From NCBI GenBank assembly GCA_965276005.1, contig OZ254962.1, positions 1 to 64,000 on the forward strand: a DNA stretch of 64,000 nt, read 5' to 3'. The DNA comes from G965232465 sp965276005 (GTDB lineage: Bacteria; Pseudomonadota; Alphaproteobacteria; JAQWUY01). The position numbers and the translations under genes were made by a program. How positions within the stretch are numbered: position 1 is the stretch's first letter; each line of letters opens with the position of its first letter. The notes under the pieces were generated by a model. That model was not told where the DNA came from. It saw only the letters and a program-made list of their open reading frames with translations, and made no database searches. Below are positions 26,569-34,865 of this stretch, piece after piece.

Positions 26569-27738
26569 TTACTTTTTGAACTTAGCTGGATCCGCCGGTC
26601 TGTAGAAGAACCCATCAAGGAAAGCAGAACTCCCCCAACGGTCTTTGCCGACTGCAAGCCAATCCGGGCTGTTTGGATCACAGTCTTCACTCATAACCTC
26701 TTTTAGGTCATTGTATGTGACTGTAACTGGATCAACCATGATGGATTGAACCTTTGGACCTTGACCTTGCAGAGTCCGCATCATGATGTCCCAAATAAGT
26801 TCCATCTCATCTTGCGGAGGCCATGTCTGAATCGCACTGGAGATATAATCTGGGTTTTTACGCCAGTAGCATAAAGCACCAAGCTCGCCACCGATAGCAA
26901 CCGGAACATCACTGCGACCTGATTGTGCAAGGGCACGAAGAACACCCATTTCTGCAGCCGACTGAACGACGACACCATCGAGCTTGCCTGGATAAGTCGA
27001 CAACCACCTCTGCACTTCTCCCTGTGCAACCTGATCGGTCCACATACCAGCGATGGAACCAACAATCTTGATATTTTTTGCTGTTGCAAGCCCGGCTTTC
27101 ACACCTCGATCTTGGCTGTCGGATGCTGATGTACCCGGGATACCTTCGACAACAAGAACATTGCCTTTACCACCAAGCTCATTTGCCATCCATTTACCAA
27201 TTTCAAAGCCAGCCAATTGGTAGTTGACGGATGAGTTGACGGCGTATTCTGAGGTTAGATAGCCAGTCAAAGAGAATGTCGGCACGCCTCTTTCATAAGC
27301 ATATTTGACTGTCTGATTAAGTGCTGTCGGATTGGAACAGCAAACGATAATCGCATCGACACCCTGATCCACAAGTTGACGCATTTGCTGAATTTGCGTT
27401 GCATCTCTTAAGTTGGACTGAGTGACAATCACTTCAGAAATAAGACCAAGTTGTTTCCACTTCGGAATGATTTCATCTTGCAGCTGGGACATAGCATTTG
27501 CCCGCCAAGTATTGCCCGCATAAGAACTTGCATAGCCGATTTTCCAAGGCGGTGGATTTTTTGCAACAAAATCCTTGTAAATGCTCGAACCAATCGGTTG
27601 AGCCGGGTCGATCATTTCGGGATTGTAAAGGCGTTCACGAACGGACTGATCGATATCACCTAAACCTGCCGCCACAGCACCAGTGAAAGAAAGCACAAGG
27701 CACACGCCAATTGTGGATAATTTTTTTACAAAACTCAT
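26569..27738 (-). CDS. Periplasmic sugar-type ABC binding protein (RbsB/type 1 fold)
   Basis: 389 residues with a signal peptide (MSFVKKLSTIGVCLVLSFTGAVAA). After it the type-1 periplasmic-binding fold is visible: WKIGYASSYAGNTWRANAMSQ, VDAIIVCCSNPTALNQTV, KGNVLVVEGIPGTSASDSQD, AIGGELGALCYWRK. It is longer than RbsB (about 296) and closer to binding proteins of the xylose/AI-2/polyol branch. The pentose-like fold and the AttM-like lactonase upstream make a lactone or furanose-like compound a plausible ligand (inference). It has its own promoter-like sequence (27788-27838) and is followed by a stem-loop. Confidence 0.88.
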   Translation of the reverse strand: MSFVKKLSTIGVCLVLSFTGAVAAGLGDIDQSVRERLYNPEMIDPAQPIGSSIYKDFVAKNPPPWKIGYASSYAGNTWRANAMSQLQDEIIPKWKQLGLISEVIVTQSNLRDATQIQQMRQLVDQGVDAIIVCCSNPTALNQTVKYAYERGVPTFSLTGYLTSEYAVNSSVNYQLAGFEIGKWMANELGGKGNVLVVEGIPGTSASDSQDRGVKAGLATAKNIKIVGSIAGMWTDQVAQGEVQRWLSTYPGKLDGVVVQSAAEMGVLRALAQSGRSDVPVAIGGELGALCYWRKNPDYISSAIQTWPPQDEMELIWDIMMRTLQGQGPKVQSIMVDPVTVTYNDLKEVMSEDCDPNSPDWLAVGKDRWGSSAFLDGFFYRPADPAKFKK

Positions 27739-27787
27739 TGGTTATTTTCTCCCTATAATATTTTAAGTCAAGTTAGTTACCCTACAA

Positions 27788-27838
27788 GAGTAATCACAAA
27801 ACACTTTGCGTGTCAACTATAAAAATACAAAAAAATCA
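27788..27838 (-). promoter_or_regulatory. Promoter-like element upstream of the ABC binding-protein gene
   Basis: On the minus strand, an AT-rich block (GATTTTTTTGTATTTTTATA) runs into TTGACA (27816-27811). After 17 bases comes TTACTC (27793-27788), a poor -10. The 29-base segment 27810-27838 is nearly identical to 28985-29013 upstream of the lactonase gene (27 of 29 by eye). The dyad ACAC-GCAAA-GTGT overlaps the spacer. A shared operator or UP-element is likely. Confidence 0.55.
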
Positions 27839-27892
27839 GTGCAATACATTTTACAGCAGAAAATTTTGTTTTTTACCACCAGCCCTTTGCTC

Positions 27893-28816
27893 CTAGTCAT
27901 AGAAAGCACTGGGTGCCTTCTGGAATGTATCCCAGTGATCTGGGTCATGACCTGTAACCACGATGGCCCCAGTGTCCTCAGCAATTTTTTGAAGTTTAGC
28001 GACCGAGCGTGCAGCATCGACGGATGAACACACCAGTCCAGGCAACGCCTTATTATTCCAGTGATCCAAAGTGTATGCGGCATCAATTGTGAGCAACATC
28101 GGTCCCGTATTTGGCAAGGTGATAAGGAAAGATTGATGACCGGGCGAGTGTCCCGGCGTAAAAATCATTCTGATCGTACCATCACCAAACAGATCGTAGT
28201 TATCAGTATACTCACCGCCAAGAAACTTCCAATCCAATCCAGGTCGATCAAAGTCCATTCTGATATAGGCACCCTCAGAAAACCAGTCAGGGTTAAAGGC
28301 GTACTCATACTCTATTCTTTGAACAATGTGTTGTGCATTGGGGAAGTGCCCTATCGCACCCGTGTGATCGAGATGGAGATGCGATTGAAGCACATACCTC
28401 ACATCTTCGGGTTCAACGCCTACGAGCTTACATTGCTCTACGCAGTTGTCCTTGACATCCATAACGGGGTTATAGGCATCGACGACTGCCCCCCAGTGAC
28501 CTCGCTTGTCTACAGCAACTTCAACAGCATTGCCGCCATCTATGACCACATTGCCTTTGGGGTGTTTTATAAGAAACCAAGGAACTGGGATTTCGAAATC
28601 ACTTTCACCCTGGTTCATTTTAATGTATTTGGTTTTAGTTCGCAGTGTACCTGTTTGAAACATGTACAACTGGATGCCTGATGCACCAGCAGAAAAAGAC
28701 TGGAACCGTGATTTAAGGTTAGGCACAGGGGCTAGATAGCTATCAGATCTAATGTACCTTGTATTAAAGTCTCGTTCTCCACCCAAGTCCCGACCATCAC
28801 ATTCGTTAAATTTCAT
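27893..28816 (-). CDS. AttM/AiiB-like metallo-beta-lactamase-fold lactonase (N-acyl homoserine / gamma-butyrolactone lactonase)
   Basis: 307 residues. From residue 49 on it follows Agrobacterium AttM almost block by block: LYMFQTGTLRTK, IKMNQGESDFEIPVPWFLI, VIDGGNA, GHWGAVVDAYNPV. The dizinc motif HLHLDHTGAIG is at residues 146-156, with further ligands in FTPGHSPGHQSF (His223), TIDAAYTLDHW (Asp245) and TGHDP (His290). AttM-type enzymes open AHL or gamma-butyrolactone rings in the cytosol. The first 48 residues have no counterpart in AttM, and translation may begin later. It is the first gene of the operon whose last gene is an Fe-ADH. Confidence 0.9.
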   Translation of the reverse strand: MKFNECDGRDLGGERDFNTRYIRSDSYLAPVPNLKSRFQSFSAGASGIQLYMFQTGTLRTKTKYIKMNQGESDFEIPVPWFLIKHPKGNVVIDGGNAVEVAVDKRGHWGAVVDAYNPVMDVKDNCVEQCKLVGVEPEDVRYVLQSHLHLDHTGAIGHFPNAQHIVQRIEYEYAFNPDWFSEGAYIRMDFDRPGLDWKFLGGEYTDNYDLFGDGTIRMIFTPGHSPGHQSFLITLPNTGPMLLTIDAAYTLDHWNNKALPGLVCSSVDAARSVAKLQKIAEDTGAIVVTGHDPDHWDTFQKAPSAFYD

Positions 28817-28962
28817 AATTTCTTTTTACCTTTTCCATTTATGGATATTTTTATTTGTATGAACAAAACCACCGCCACCAAGATCCTACAAGAACCTTGA
28901 TGAAACTTTGACCACACTCCCCATATTTAAAGTCATCTCGACAAAGCCAAACACCTCAGTGT

Positions 28963-29013
28963 ATTCAATCATAGAATATTCTGTGTGTCAACTATAAAAA
29001 TATAAGAAAATCA
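28963..29013 (-). promoter_or_regulatory. Promoter-like element upstream of the lactonase operon
   Basis: Minus strand: the same AT-rich block as at 27810-27838, then TTGACA (28991-28986), 17 bases, and TTGAAT (28968-28963) as a weak -10. The leader to the ATG is about 145 bases and I see no riboswitch in it. The perfect palindrome AGAATATTCT lies in the spacer (about 28973-28982). The rest of 28817-29111 has no recognisable gene. Confidence 0.55.
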
Positions 29014-29111
29014 ACATAATATGTTCTACATGTAAATCGTCAGCACTTATAAGGCTGCAATATTGCGTAAGGTATGGATTTAGTGCATCATGTCATCAAA
29101 CATGAACAGCG

Positions 29112-29315
29112 GTGCTTTCGCAATCATTAGGTGAAGGTAACAACTCTGTAACTACAAAAGGTAGAATTGCTCTAGGTAACGATGTATTCATAGGTCATCG
29201 TGATTCTGATACAAATGCCGGCGACAAGGCTGTTAAAATAACTTTCACATTTAAGGTCACAGGCGATAAAAAGTACAAGGCAAAAACACTGGTAACATAT
29301 TGGCGTACACGATAA
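29112..29315 (+). other. Short orphan open frame (67 codons), doubtful
   Basis: A GTG-started frame, reading GRIALGNDVFIGHRDSDTN then GDKAVKITFTFKVTGDKKYK, ends at TAA 29313-29315. The composition is protein-like (alternating beta-strand pattern), but there is no good ribosome site and the upstream frame is closed at 29103. It may be the end of a lost gene at the edge of the IS-rich zone. I do not recognise it. Confidence 0.25.
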
Positions 29316-29351
29316 TACAAGGGGGTACTTTATCAGTAAAAACAAAAAACC

Positions 29352-29655
29352 ACAAAAGGGGTCGAGGATAATATCTTCTTGATGGGTGCAGGCGGTTATA
29401 ATGCGGTGTAACAATTTTATCGGCTTTTGCGTGGGGTGTTTGCCATGTGTTTTTTCTGAGGGGGGCGTGTGCAGTATAACCCATACGGATCGCATCTGTT
29501 TATGGGGTTTTTTCAGTATATCCCCGTCAAATGCCCCATTTCGCATGTGGTCATAATGAAAAGTATGTGTCCCACTTTTATGTTTTCTTGCCCAAATTAA
29601 AGTTTCGTGCGATCTAGAGTATTGTTTGCAGTAGTAAATACAATTAAAAATATTT
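29352..29655 (-). pseudogene. Fragment of a site-specific DNA methyltransferase (N6_N4_Mtase)
   Basis: About 100 codons read SHETLIWARKHKSG, then NGAFDGDI, then KTHGKHPTQKPIKLLHRII and, finally, IILDPFCG, the classic C-terminal half of a type II/III-like adenine or cytosine-N4 methyltransferase (motif X region through motif I, DPFxGSG). Homology ends abruptly after FCG. The following bases encode unrelated LFLLIKYP, so the SGTT part and the rest are gone. The upstream end is cut near the 64-bp repeat and the IS5 copy. Confidence 0.8.
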
Positions 29656-29679
29656 TTTCTTAACACATTATAAAACCAT

Positions 29680-29743
29680 CTAGGTGGTGGCAACTGTGTT
29701 ATCTGTCAAGTGCTAATTTGATAAAAATCTCTCATTTTAGCAT
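29680..29743 (+). repeat. 64-bp dispersed repeat, copy 2
   Basis: Starts CTAGGTGGTGGCAACTGTGT and ends TCTCTCATTTTAGCAT. It matches 7085-7148 without gaps at 52 of 64 positions. The terminal repeat of the IS5 copy begins 2 bases later. Confidence 0.6.
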
Positions 29744-29744
29744 C

Positions 29745-30578
29745 AAATAGTGTAGTCACGAGATATTAGCCCATAGTGCGATACATCTGATTTGTACAGC
29801 AGCGAGGAATGAAGCAGTGTTTTTAGCGTACCTCGTTGCAATGCTTCGCCAGCGTTTCAAATGCAAAAAAGCATGTTCAACTAAACTTCGCCAATTATAA
29901 AGATATTCATCATATGCCCTTTGTTCTATACGGTTCTTTTTTGGCGGGGTAACAGGCTCCATACCCTATTGTTTTGCCTGCTGTATAATATCGTCACTAT
30001 CATACCCCCTGTCTGCCAACAACTTATACCTTCAATCAATCTGCCTGCTTGTGTGCAATCAGCCGTAGTACCGTTCGTAATAAGCATTCGGATCGGCATA
30101 CCATGTGCATCCACGGACAAATGTATTTTCGTGTTAAGCCCCCTTTCGTGCAGTTCATATCTTGGCTACCACCCACAGCACCAGACGCATGAGGATGAAC
30201 CTTACAGTGGCTGGTGTCTATTATTAACCATTCATAATCCGGGTCTTTAATCAAAATCTCCAAAAATCTCTCCCATATGCCCTTATCACGCCAGCGGATA
30301 AAACGGCGATGGGTGTTACTCCAATCCCCTAAATCAGGCGGCAAATCACGCCATGCAGCACCCGTTCGCATAATCCAAAACACCACATTGATAAACAGCC
30401 GGTTGTCTTTTGCTATACCGCCCCATGTGCCTCTACGACCGGGTAAGTGTGGCTCTAATAATGCCCATGTTCTATCAGAAATATCGTGCCGTCTGTATGC
30501 TGCTGTCATATCACTATCCCTGTAAAGTTAATATCAAGGATAGTATAACATATTTCTTACCTCGTGACTACACTATTT
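29745..30578 (-). mobile_element. IS5-family insertion sequence, full length but frameshifted
   Basis: About 834 bp between the inverted ends AAATAGTGTAGTCACGAG (29745) and its complement ending CTCGTGACTACACTATTT (30578). It carries a single minus-strand transposase broken by two frame changes and a stop. The right-hand end supplies the stop codon of the neighbouring SEC-C/E2-like gene. Related pieces lie at 15112, 31709 and 44264. Confidence 0.87.
29756..30509 (-). pseudogene. IS5-family transposase with two frameshifts and a stop
   Basis: Reads RRHDISDRTWALLEPHLPGR, WRDLPPDLGDWSNTHRRF, and SHCKVHPHASGAVGG in the first frame up to GGLTRK. The continuation VDAHGMPIRMLITNGTTADC is in another frame. 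DRGYDSDDIIQQAK follows after a further shift, then TAG, then GMEPVTPPKKNRI to AVQIRCIALWANIS. The first shift looks like loss of one A in an A-run after TRK. The same first shift is present in the copy at 31.7 kb, so both descend from a defective or recoded parent. Confidence 0.82.
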
Positions 30579-31172
30579 AGAGCCTTTTTCAATTATGGCA
30601 ACGCAACATTTTTTATATTTTTTTCCGCTGCCACATGGACACATGTCATTTCTACCTATCTTTTTGAAGTTATTTTTAAATTCTTTTATTCCTTCATCGC
30701 AATGAGACCACTCTCCCCAAGGGGGAATTTCGTCATATTTTTGTTTATATGCACGCCAAACAAAAAATGGAAGAACATATTGTTTTATAAATTCTAATAT
30801 ATTTTGGGCTTCAGCATTTTTGAATAATCCTAAACAGCAATCACCATCTGGATTAATATGATTTTCACTTACCTTTTCTATTCTCCCCCCAGTTTCATAG
30901 ACTTGCATATTTCTTAAATTGATTTGAATTTTATAACAGTCTTGAACGAAAGTGTTGTAATATTTTTCTTTGATGTTTCTCTGGGGGTTATGAATCAATT
31001 TTTTGCCATCGTAAACAGCACAAACATTAATTTCGCCCTTAATAACACCATTATCAAGGTATAAATTAGGGAATACCTTTTCAATATCTGGCATTTGCAA
31101 ATGTATATCTTTATTTATCACTACAATATGGCTTGTTGGCTCCTGTTGCGAATTAAATATTGTTAAATTCAT
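30573..31172 (-). CDS. E2-like protein with C-terminal SEC-C zinc motif, CBASS-associated
   Basis: About 199 residues from ATG 31172 (MNLTIFNSQQEP), chosen because AGGAGG lies 10 bases upstream; it overlaps the CD-NTase 3' end by 20 bases. The middle part, with VYETGGRIEKV, NHINPDGDCCLG and a long helix region, resembles the ubiquitin-conjugating-like (E2) proteins of short type II CBASS operons; Cys in DGDCCLG would be the catalytic residue. The C-terminus GRNDMCPCGSGKKYKKCC is a textbook SEC-C motif. In CBASS such proteins modify the cyclase. The stop codon comes from the IS5 end, so a few residues may be lost. Confidence 0.68.
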   Translation of the reverse strand: MNLTIFNSQQEPTSHIVVINKDIHLQMPDIEKVFPNLYLDNGVIKGEINVCAVYDGKKLIHNPQRNIKEKYYNTFVQDCYKIQINLRNMQVYETGGRIEKVSENHINPDGDCCLGLFKNAEAQNILEFIKQYVLPFFVWRAYKQKYDEIPPWGEWSHCDEGIKEFKNNFKKIGRNDMCPCGSGKKYKKCCVAIIEKGSK

Positions 31173-31707
31173 TCTTTTTTTCCTCCTGTAATTCGCCAAA
31201 TTTCTCTCCAAAAATCTCTCTCCATTTTTTTACACTCTTATTATGGTCTTGCAGTTCAAAAGATTCATTCATTTTTGCCGTATATAAACCAAACATTTTT
31301 CTAAAATGATCGTAATTTTTTTCATCCCAATGTCGATTAAAATTTTCACTTGGCAAAACGGGGTTTTTGATAATGGGCATTTGACCATGATTTTGCAAAT
31401 AAGTGTTTAATCGATTACATATCTCTTTTAGGGCGGTAGGCAAATCAGCAAATGATTCACTGCTTCTAATCTGATTTCCTAATAAAGTGGTTAATAAAAT
31501 AGACTTGCAAGTAAAGTTCCTCTTTATATCTCTTAAATACTTCATAAGCCTTATAACTTGTTTGAGATTATTTCCCGATTTTTTATTTTGTTCAATCAAC
31601 CATTTTTTGTAAGCTGTTCCATCAGTTTTTTCAAATTTATTTGTTTCCTTATTACAGATAAATTTTTCATTCCCTTTCACCACACAAGGAACAATATCAA
31701 ATAGAAC
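31153..31707 (-). pseudogene. CBASS cyclic-oligonucleotide synthase (CD-NTase), N-terminus replaced by IS5
   Basis: The surviving 180 codons start at LFDIVPCVV, which holds the third catalytic Asp of the nucleotidyltransferase core. They continue through TDGTAYKKWLIEQNKKSGNN, LKQVIRLMKYLRD, ILLTTLLGNQI, PTALKEICNRLNTYLQ and NFNRHWDEKNYDHFRKMFGL, the helical C-terminal domain of SMODS-type CD-NTases. The GS and first DxD part of the active site are missing because truncated IS5 sequence begins at about 31709. No effector gene is left. The original operon order was presumably effector/CD-NTase/E2-like. Confidence 0.8.
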
Positions 31708-31708
31708 A

Positions 31709-32431
31709 TGGGCATTATTAGAGCCCCACTTACCCGGTCGCAAAGGGGTATGGGGTGGTATAGCAAAAGACAACCGGCTGTTTATCAATGCGGTGTTTTG
31801 GATTATGCGAACGGGTGCTCCATGGCGTGATTTGCCGCCTGATTTAGGGGATTGGAGTAACACACATCGCCGTTTTATCCGCTGGCGTGATAAGGGCATA
31901 TGGGAGAGGTTATTGGAGATTTTGATTAAAGACCCTGAATATGAATGGTTAATAATAGACGCCAGCCACTGTAAGGTTCATCCTCATGCGTCTGGTGCTG
32001 TGGGTGGTAATCAAGATATGAGCCGCACAAAAGGGGGCTTAACACGAAAGTACATTTGTCCGTGGATGCACATGGTATGCCGATTCGAATACTTATTACG
32101 AACAGTACCACGGCTGATTGCACACAAGCAGGCAGATTGATTGAAGGTATAAGTTGTTGGCAGACAGGGGGTATGATAGTGACGATATTATACAGCAGGC
32201 AAAGTAACAGGGTATGGAACCTGTTATTCCGCCAAGAAAGAACCGTATAAAACAAAGGCAATATGATGAATACCTTTATAATTGGCAAAGTTTAGTCGAA
32301 CATGCTTTTCTGCATTTAAAACGCTGGCGAGGCATTGCAACGAGGTACGCTAAAAACACTGCTTCATTCCTTGCTGCTGTGCAAATCAGATGTATCGCAC
32401 TCTGGGCTAATATCTCGTGACTACACTATTT
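31709..32431 (+). mobile_element. IS5-family insertion sequence, 5'-truncated
   Basis: Plus-strand copy lacking the first 100 or so bases (terminal repeat and transposase start). It begins ATAGAACATGGGCATTATTA inside the transposase and ends with an intact CTCGTGACTACACTATTT. It carries the same first frame change as the 29.7 kb copy and a TAA where that copy has TAG. It faces the other copy across the CBASS remnant. The transposase frame is visible as WRDLPPDLGDWSNTHRRF and LKRWRGIATRYAKNTASF. Confidence 0.85.
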
Positions 32432-33441
32432 TTAATGTAGCATATCCAAATTCATAGCAATGGCTTGCCAGTCGATTTCGTATGTAAAGTCGTATTTTGT
32501 GGTGTCTCTTATGCCTGTCCGTTTGGCATAGACATTTTTTACGAAAATCTGCATAACCGATACGGCGTTTGGGTCTTTTCTGTCCATAGAATAGGCTTTT
32601 AATGCCCATTCTAATCTGTTAATGATTTTTTGTATATTTATTATTTTGTATTCTGTATGAGACTGGATATATGCTAAGTATTCGTCGAACGATTTTACCC
32701 TAAATATTTTGGATACCATATCCGTTCGCATTTTTTCAAAACTTGGGCGGTTGACAGTAACGCTCTGTTGTATCTGTGCTCTTGCCCATTCGGGATTGCT
32801 GTTTATATCGTGCATGATACATTTAAAAACATCATCGGTTAAAGGATTTAAGCGGATCCATTTGTCTGCTGTACATGCTTTCATGTTTGATTTATGTAAG
32901 TTGCGACATAGTACATAGCGATAAATTTCTATTCCCTGTTTTCCCTTACGGGAGTGGGAAATATTCATACAATTGCCACACTCTGCACAGATGACCTTTT
33001 TGTACAAGGGGTATGGCATGCCGTGCCGTGTACGGTTTACTTTTTCTTTTTTGGTTTGTGCTTTTTTCCAAGTTTTATTACTGACGATGCGATATTCTGG
33101 ACAGTTGAGAACGGTTTGGTCTTGTTTAGGTACTTTGACATATTCAATTTTACCTGTCATGGGGTTACGGACTCTACGAGTTGCTCCCCATCCCGATATA
33201 TACGGTCTTGGCTTGCCACTACGAGCATATCAAACATACGATTTTTAGCATCTGCGACCATTTCCAGCAATGCGGGACGGTTCGGGTCTGCACCGGACAA
33301 CCCATCGCCATGATAGGTTTTTACCAGCATCCCATCATTGCGGTATGTGATATATTTTTGGCACAGATCGATCTGATCGGCTGATGACATAGGATTTTGT
33401 TTATCAGAACTAAAACGGGCGTAAATAGTATATTTTTTCAT
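32432..33441 (-). pseudogene. Large serine recombinase with internal deletion and frameshift
   Basis: The N-terminal 90 codons (33441 downward) are a resolvase domain: IYARFSSDKQNPMSSADQID with the usual nucleophile Ser in ARFSS, and a truncated DMLVVASQDRIYRDG. The frame ends at TGA 33157. The C-terminal 240 codons continue in another frame: ATRRVRNPMTGKIEYVKVPK, YKKVICAECGNCMNISHSRK (zinc ribbon) and a coiled coil. About 150-180 residues of the catalytic and recombinase domains are missing at the join. It probably drove an integrated element now lost. The 3' end abuts the truncated IS5. Confidence 0.8.
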
Positions 33442-33660
33442 AGTACCACTCTAAAATAAAAATATTAATATTGCGAACTGAAAATAAATGTTTTTTTTCA
33501 ACCGGCTCAGTTGATTTTTTCAACGCTCTTTGCAAGCGATGCAACGCTTTTTTTAACAACTGCTATTGCAAGTGTGGTATATTTTAATTGCATGTAACTT
33601 GATTTCAGAAAGGATACTCATTATGCACAGGAGCGAATTAACAGAAGCATTAGCGACTAG
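33442..33660 (+). other. Intergenic region with a possible cut gene start (HU/IHF-like N-terminus)
   Basis: AGAAAGGA precedes ATG 33623, which opens MHRSELTEALATR, reminiscent of an HU/IHF-beta N-terminus. The IS5 at 33661 cuts it after 13 codons, and the sequence on the other side of the IS does not continue it. This is a weak observation. The remaining bases are AT-rich with no recognisable feature. Confidence 0.25.
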
Positions 33661-34426
33661 GCGGTAGGCTCATAAAATTTACACCATAGTCTAATTGCAG
33701 CGATTTTAATCATAGCCATGAATGTTGAAACATGCTTTTCGTATCGTGTTGCAATTGCTCTGCACGATTGTTTTAACTTGCCGAATAATCGCTCTATGAT
33801 ATTGCGTTGTTTATAAAGGGTTTTCTCATACTCTCTTGGGTTTAATCTGTTGCGTTTTGGGGGTATACAAGCCTCTGCCCCTTTGTCTTCTATCATATCT
33901 ATGATAGCATCTGCATCGTAGGCTCTGTCGGCTAGAACGCTTTGAAATGGTTGTAAATTTTCTAAAAATAAATGGGCATGAGGGGCATCGTGACGCTGTC
34001 CTGTTGTCAAATGAAACTGCAAGGGTAATCCATACTCATTACAGGACATATGAATTTTAGTCGTTAATCCCCCTTTGGAGCGTCCCATACATCGCTCAAT
34101 ACTGTTTTTTTTACACTGGCACCAGAGTGGTGAACATTGGCTACTGTGCTATCAATCATTAGCAAATCATAATTATGATTATCACAGATAGTATCAAATA
34201 TATTGTCCCATATGCCCGCCTTTTTCCAACGAATAAAACGGTTGTAAACAGTCGTACGAGATCCATAGCATTCAGGCATACTACGCCATGATGTCCCTGT
34301 TCCTAAGCGGTATAATATCCCATTGATAACCCGTCCGTCATCAACTCGTGAAACTCCACGGCTTTTATTCGGAAGTAACAGTTTAATCAACGACCACTCG
34401 TAATCACTCATATCACTGTCATACAT
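33657..34426 (-). CDS. IS5/IS427-type transposase, two frames joined by A8 slippage
   Basis: OrfA starts MYDSDMSDYEWSLIKLLLP (34426) and carries LYRLGTGTSWRSMPECYG, FIRWKKAGIWD and the first catalytic Asp in MIDSTVANVHHSGASVK. At GTAAAAAAAACAG (A8, about 34111) the frame shifts by -1 into NSIERCMGRSKGGLTTKIH. It continues with the second Asp in LADRAYDADAI and the Glu region NIIERLFGKLKQSCRAIATRY. The A-run is the normal programmed-frameshift site of such elements. The final TAG is formed by the CTAG flank. Confidence 0.8.
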
Positions 34427-34502
34427 TCTAAAATCTCCTGTGATAAATACACAGTGAATCACATCTTAATTCATAAGGCAATACTTCTTATGAGTTCACT
34501 GC
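33661..34502 (-). mobile_element. IS5-family (IS427-like) insertion sequence, apparently intact
   Basis: 842 bp flanked by CTAG on both sides (33657-33660 and 34503-34506), the short target duplication typical of this group. The inverted ends are similar: GCGGTAGGCTCATAA on the left and, reverse-complemented, GCAGTGAACTCATAA on the right. Two overlapping transposase frames are joined by an A8 run. It differs from the other IS5 copies in this window. Confidence 0.85.
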
Positions 34503-34865
34503 CTAGAAAAGAATGATACAGAGTACAGGGACAGATTATTAGCCATCACAAAACATGGCGATTGGCAAGGTTGGTGTGAATTTTTCCTACACAGTTTAAT
34601 CGAACAGGCAAAATACAATTGAAACAAAAGGTTACAGAAACAACCCATTCCCCATCTGTTATCGGAGCATTGGATGCATTTTTTAGATCCCCTGTAATCA
34701 ATTATTAAAAATCGTGAAACCGCCAACAATATTCTCAAAAAGCTAGTCGACAAAAATCTAATAACTATATTAGAAAAAGGGACAGATAGAAAACCAACTG
34801 TTTATATGTTCCCATTGTTATTGGCTGTTGTTGATGGGGATTTAGATTTGACACAAAAAACTTAG
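34503..34865 (+). pseudogene. C-terminal remnant of a Fic-family protein
   Basis: One frame runs across two stops to TAG 34863-34865: LEKNDTEYRDRLLAITKHGD, WQGWCEFFLHSLIEQAKYN, stop, ..., stop, then ETANNILKKLVDKNLITILE and KPTVYMFPLLLAV. The first part matches the helix after the Fic core and the last part the winged-helix end of Fic/DOC proteins that AMPylate targets. The HPFxDGNGR active site is not present, having been lost on the other side of the IS at 33.7-34.5 kb. Confidence 0.65.

Noticed and set aside
24915..26690. Longer ATPase start at 26690
   Set aside because: It would overlap the binding-protein gene by about 120 bases and run through a perfect hairpin; the family N-terminus begins well after 26516.
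15992..28816. Quorum-quenching operon directed at acyl-homoserine lactones only
   Set aside because: The lactonase could act on AHLs, but the Fe-ADH and transporters fit a nutritional lactone/hydroxyacid route better, and no LuxI/LuxR gene is present in the window.
29745..32431. Composite transposon formed by the two IS5 copies around the CBASS remnant
   Set aside because: One copy lacks its 5' end, both transposases are broken, and the flanks show no common target duplication.
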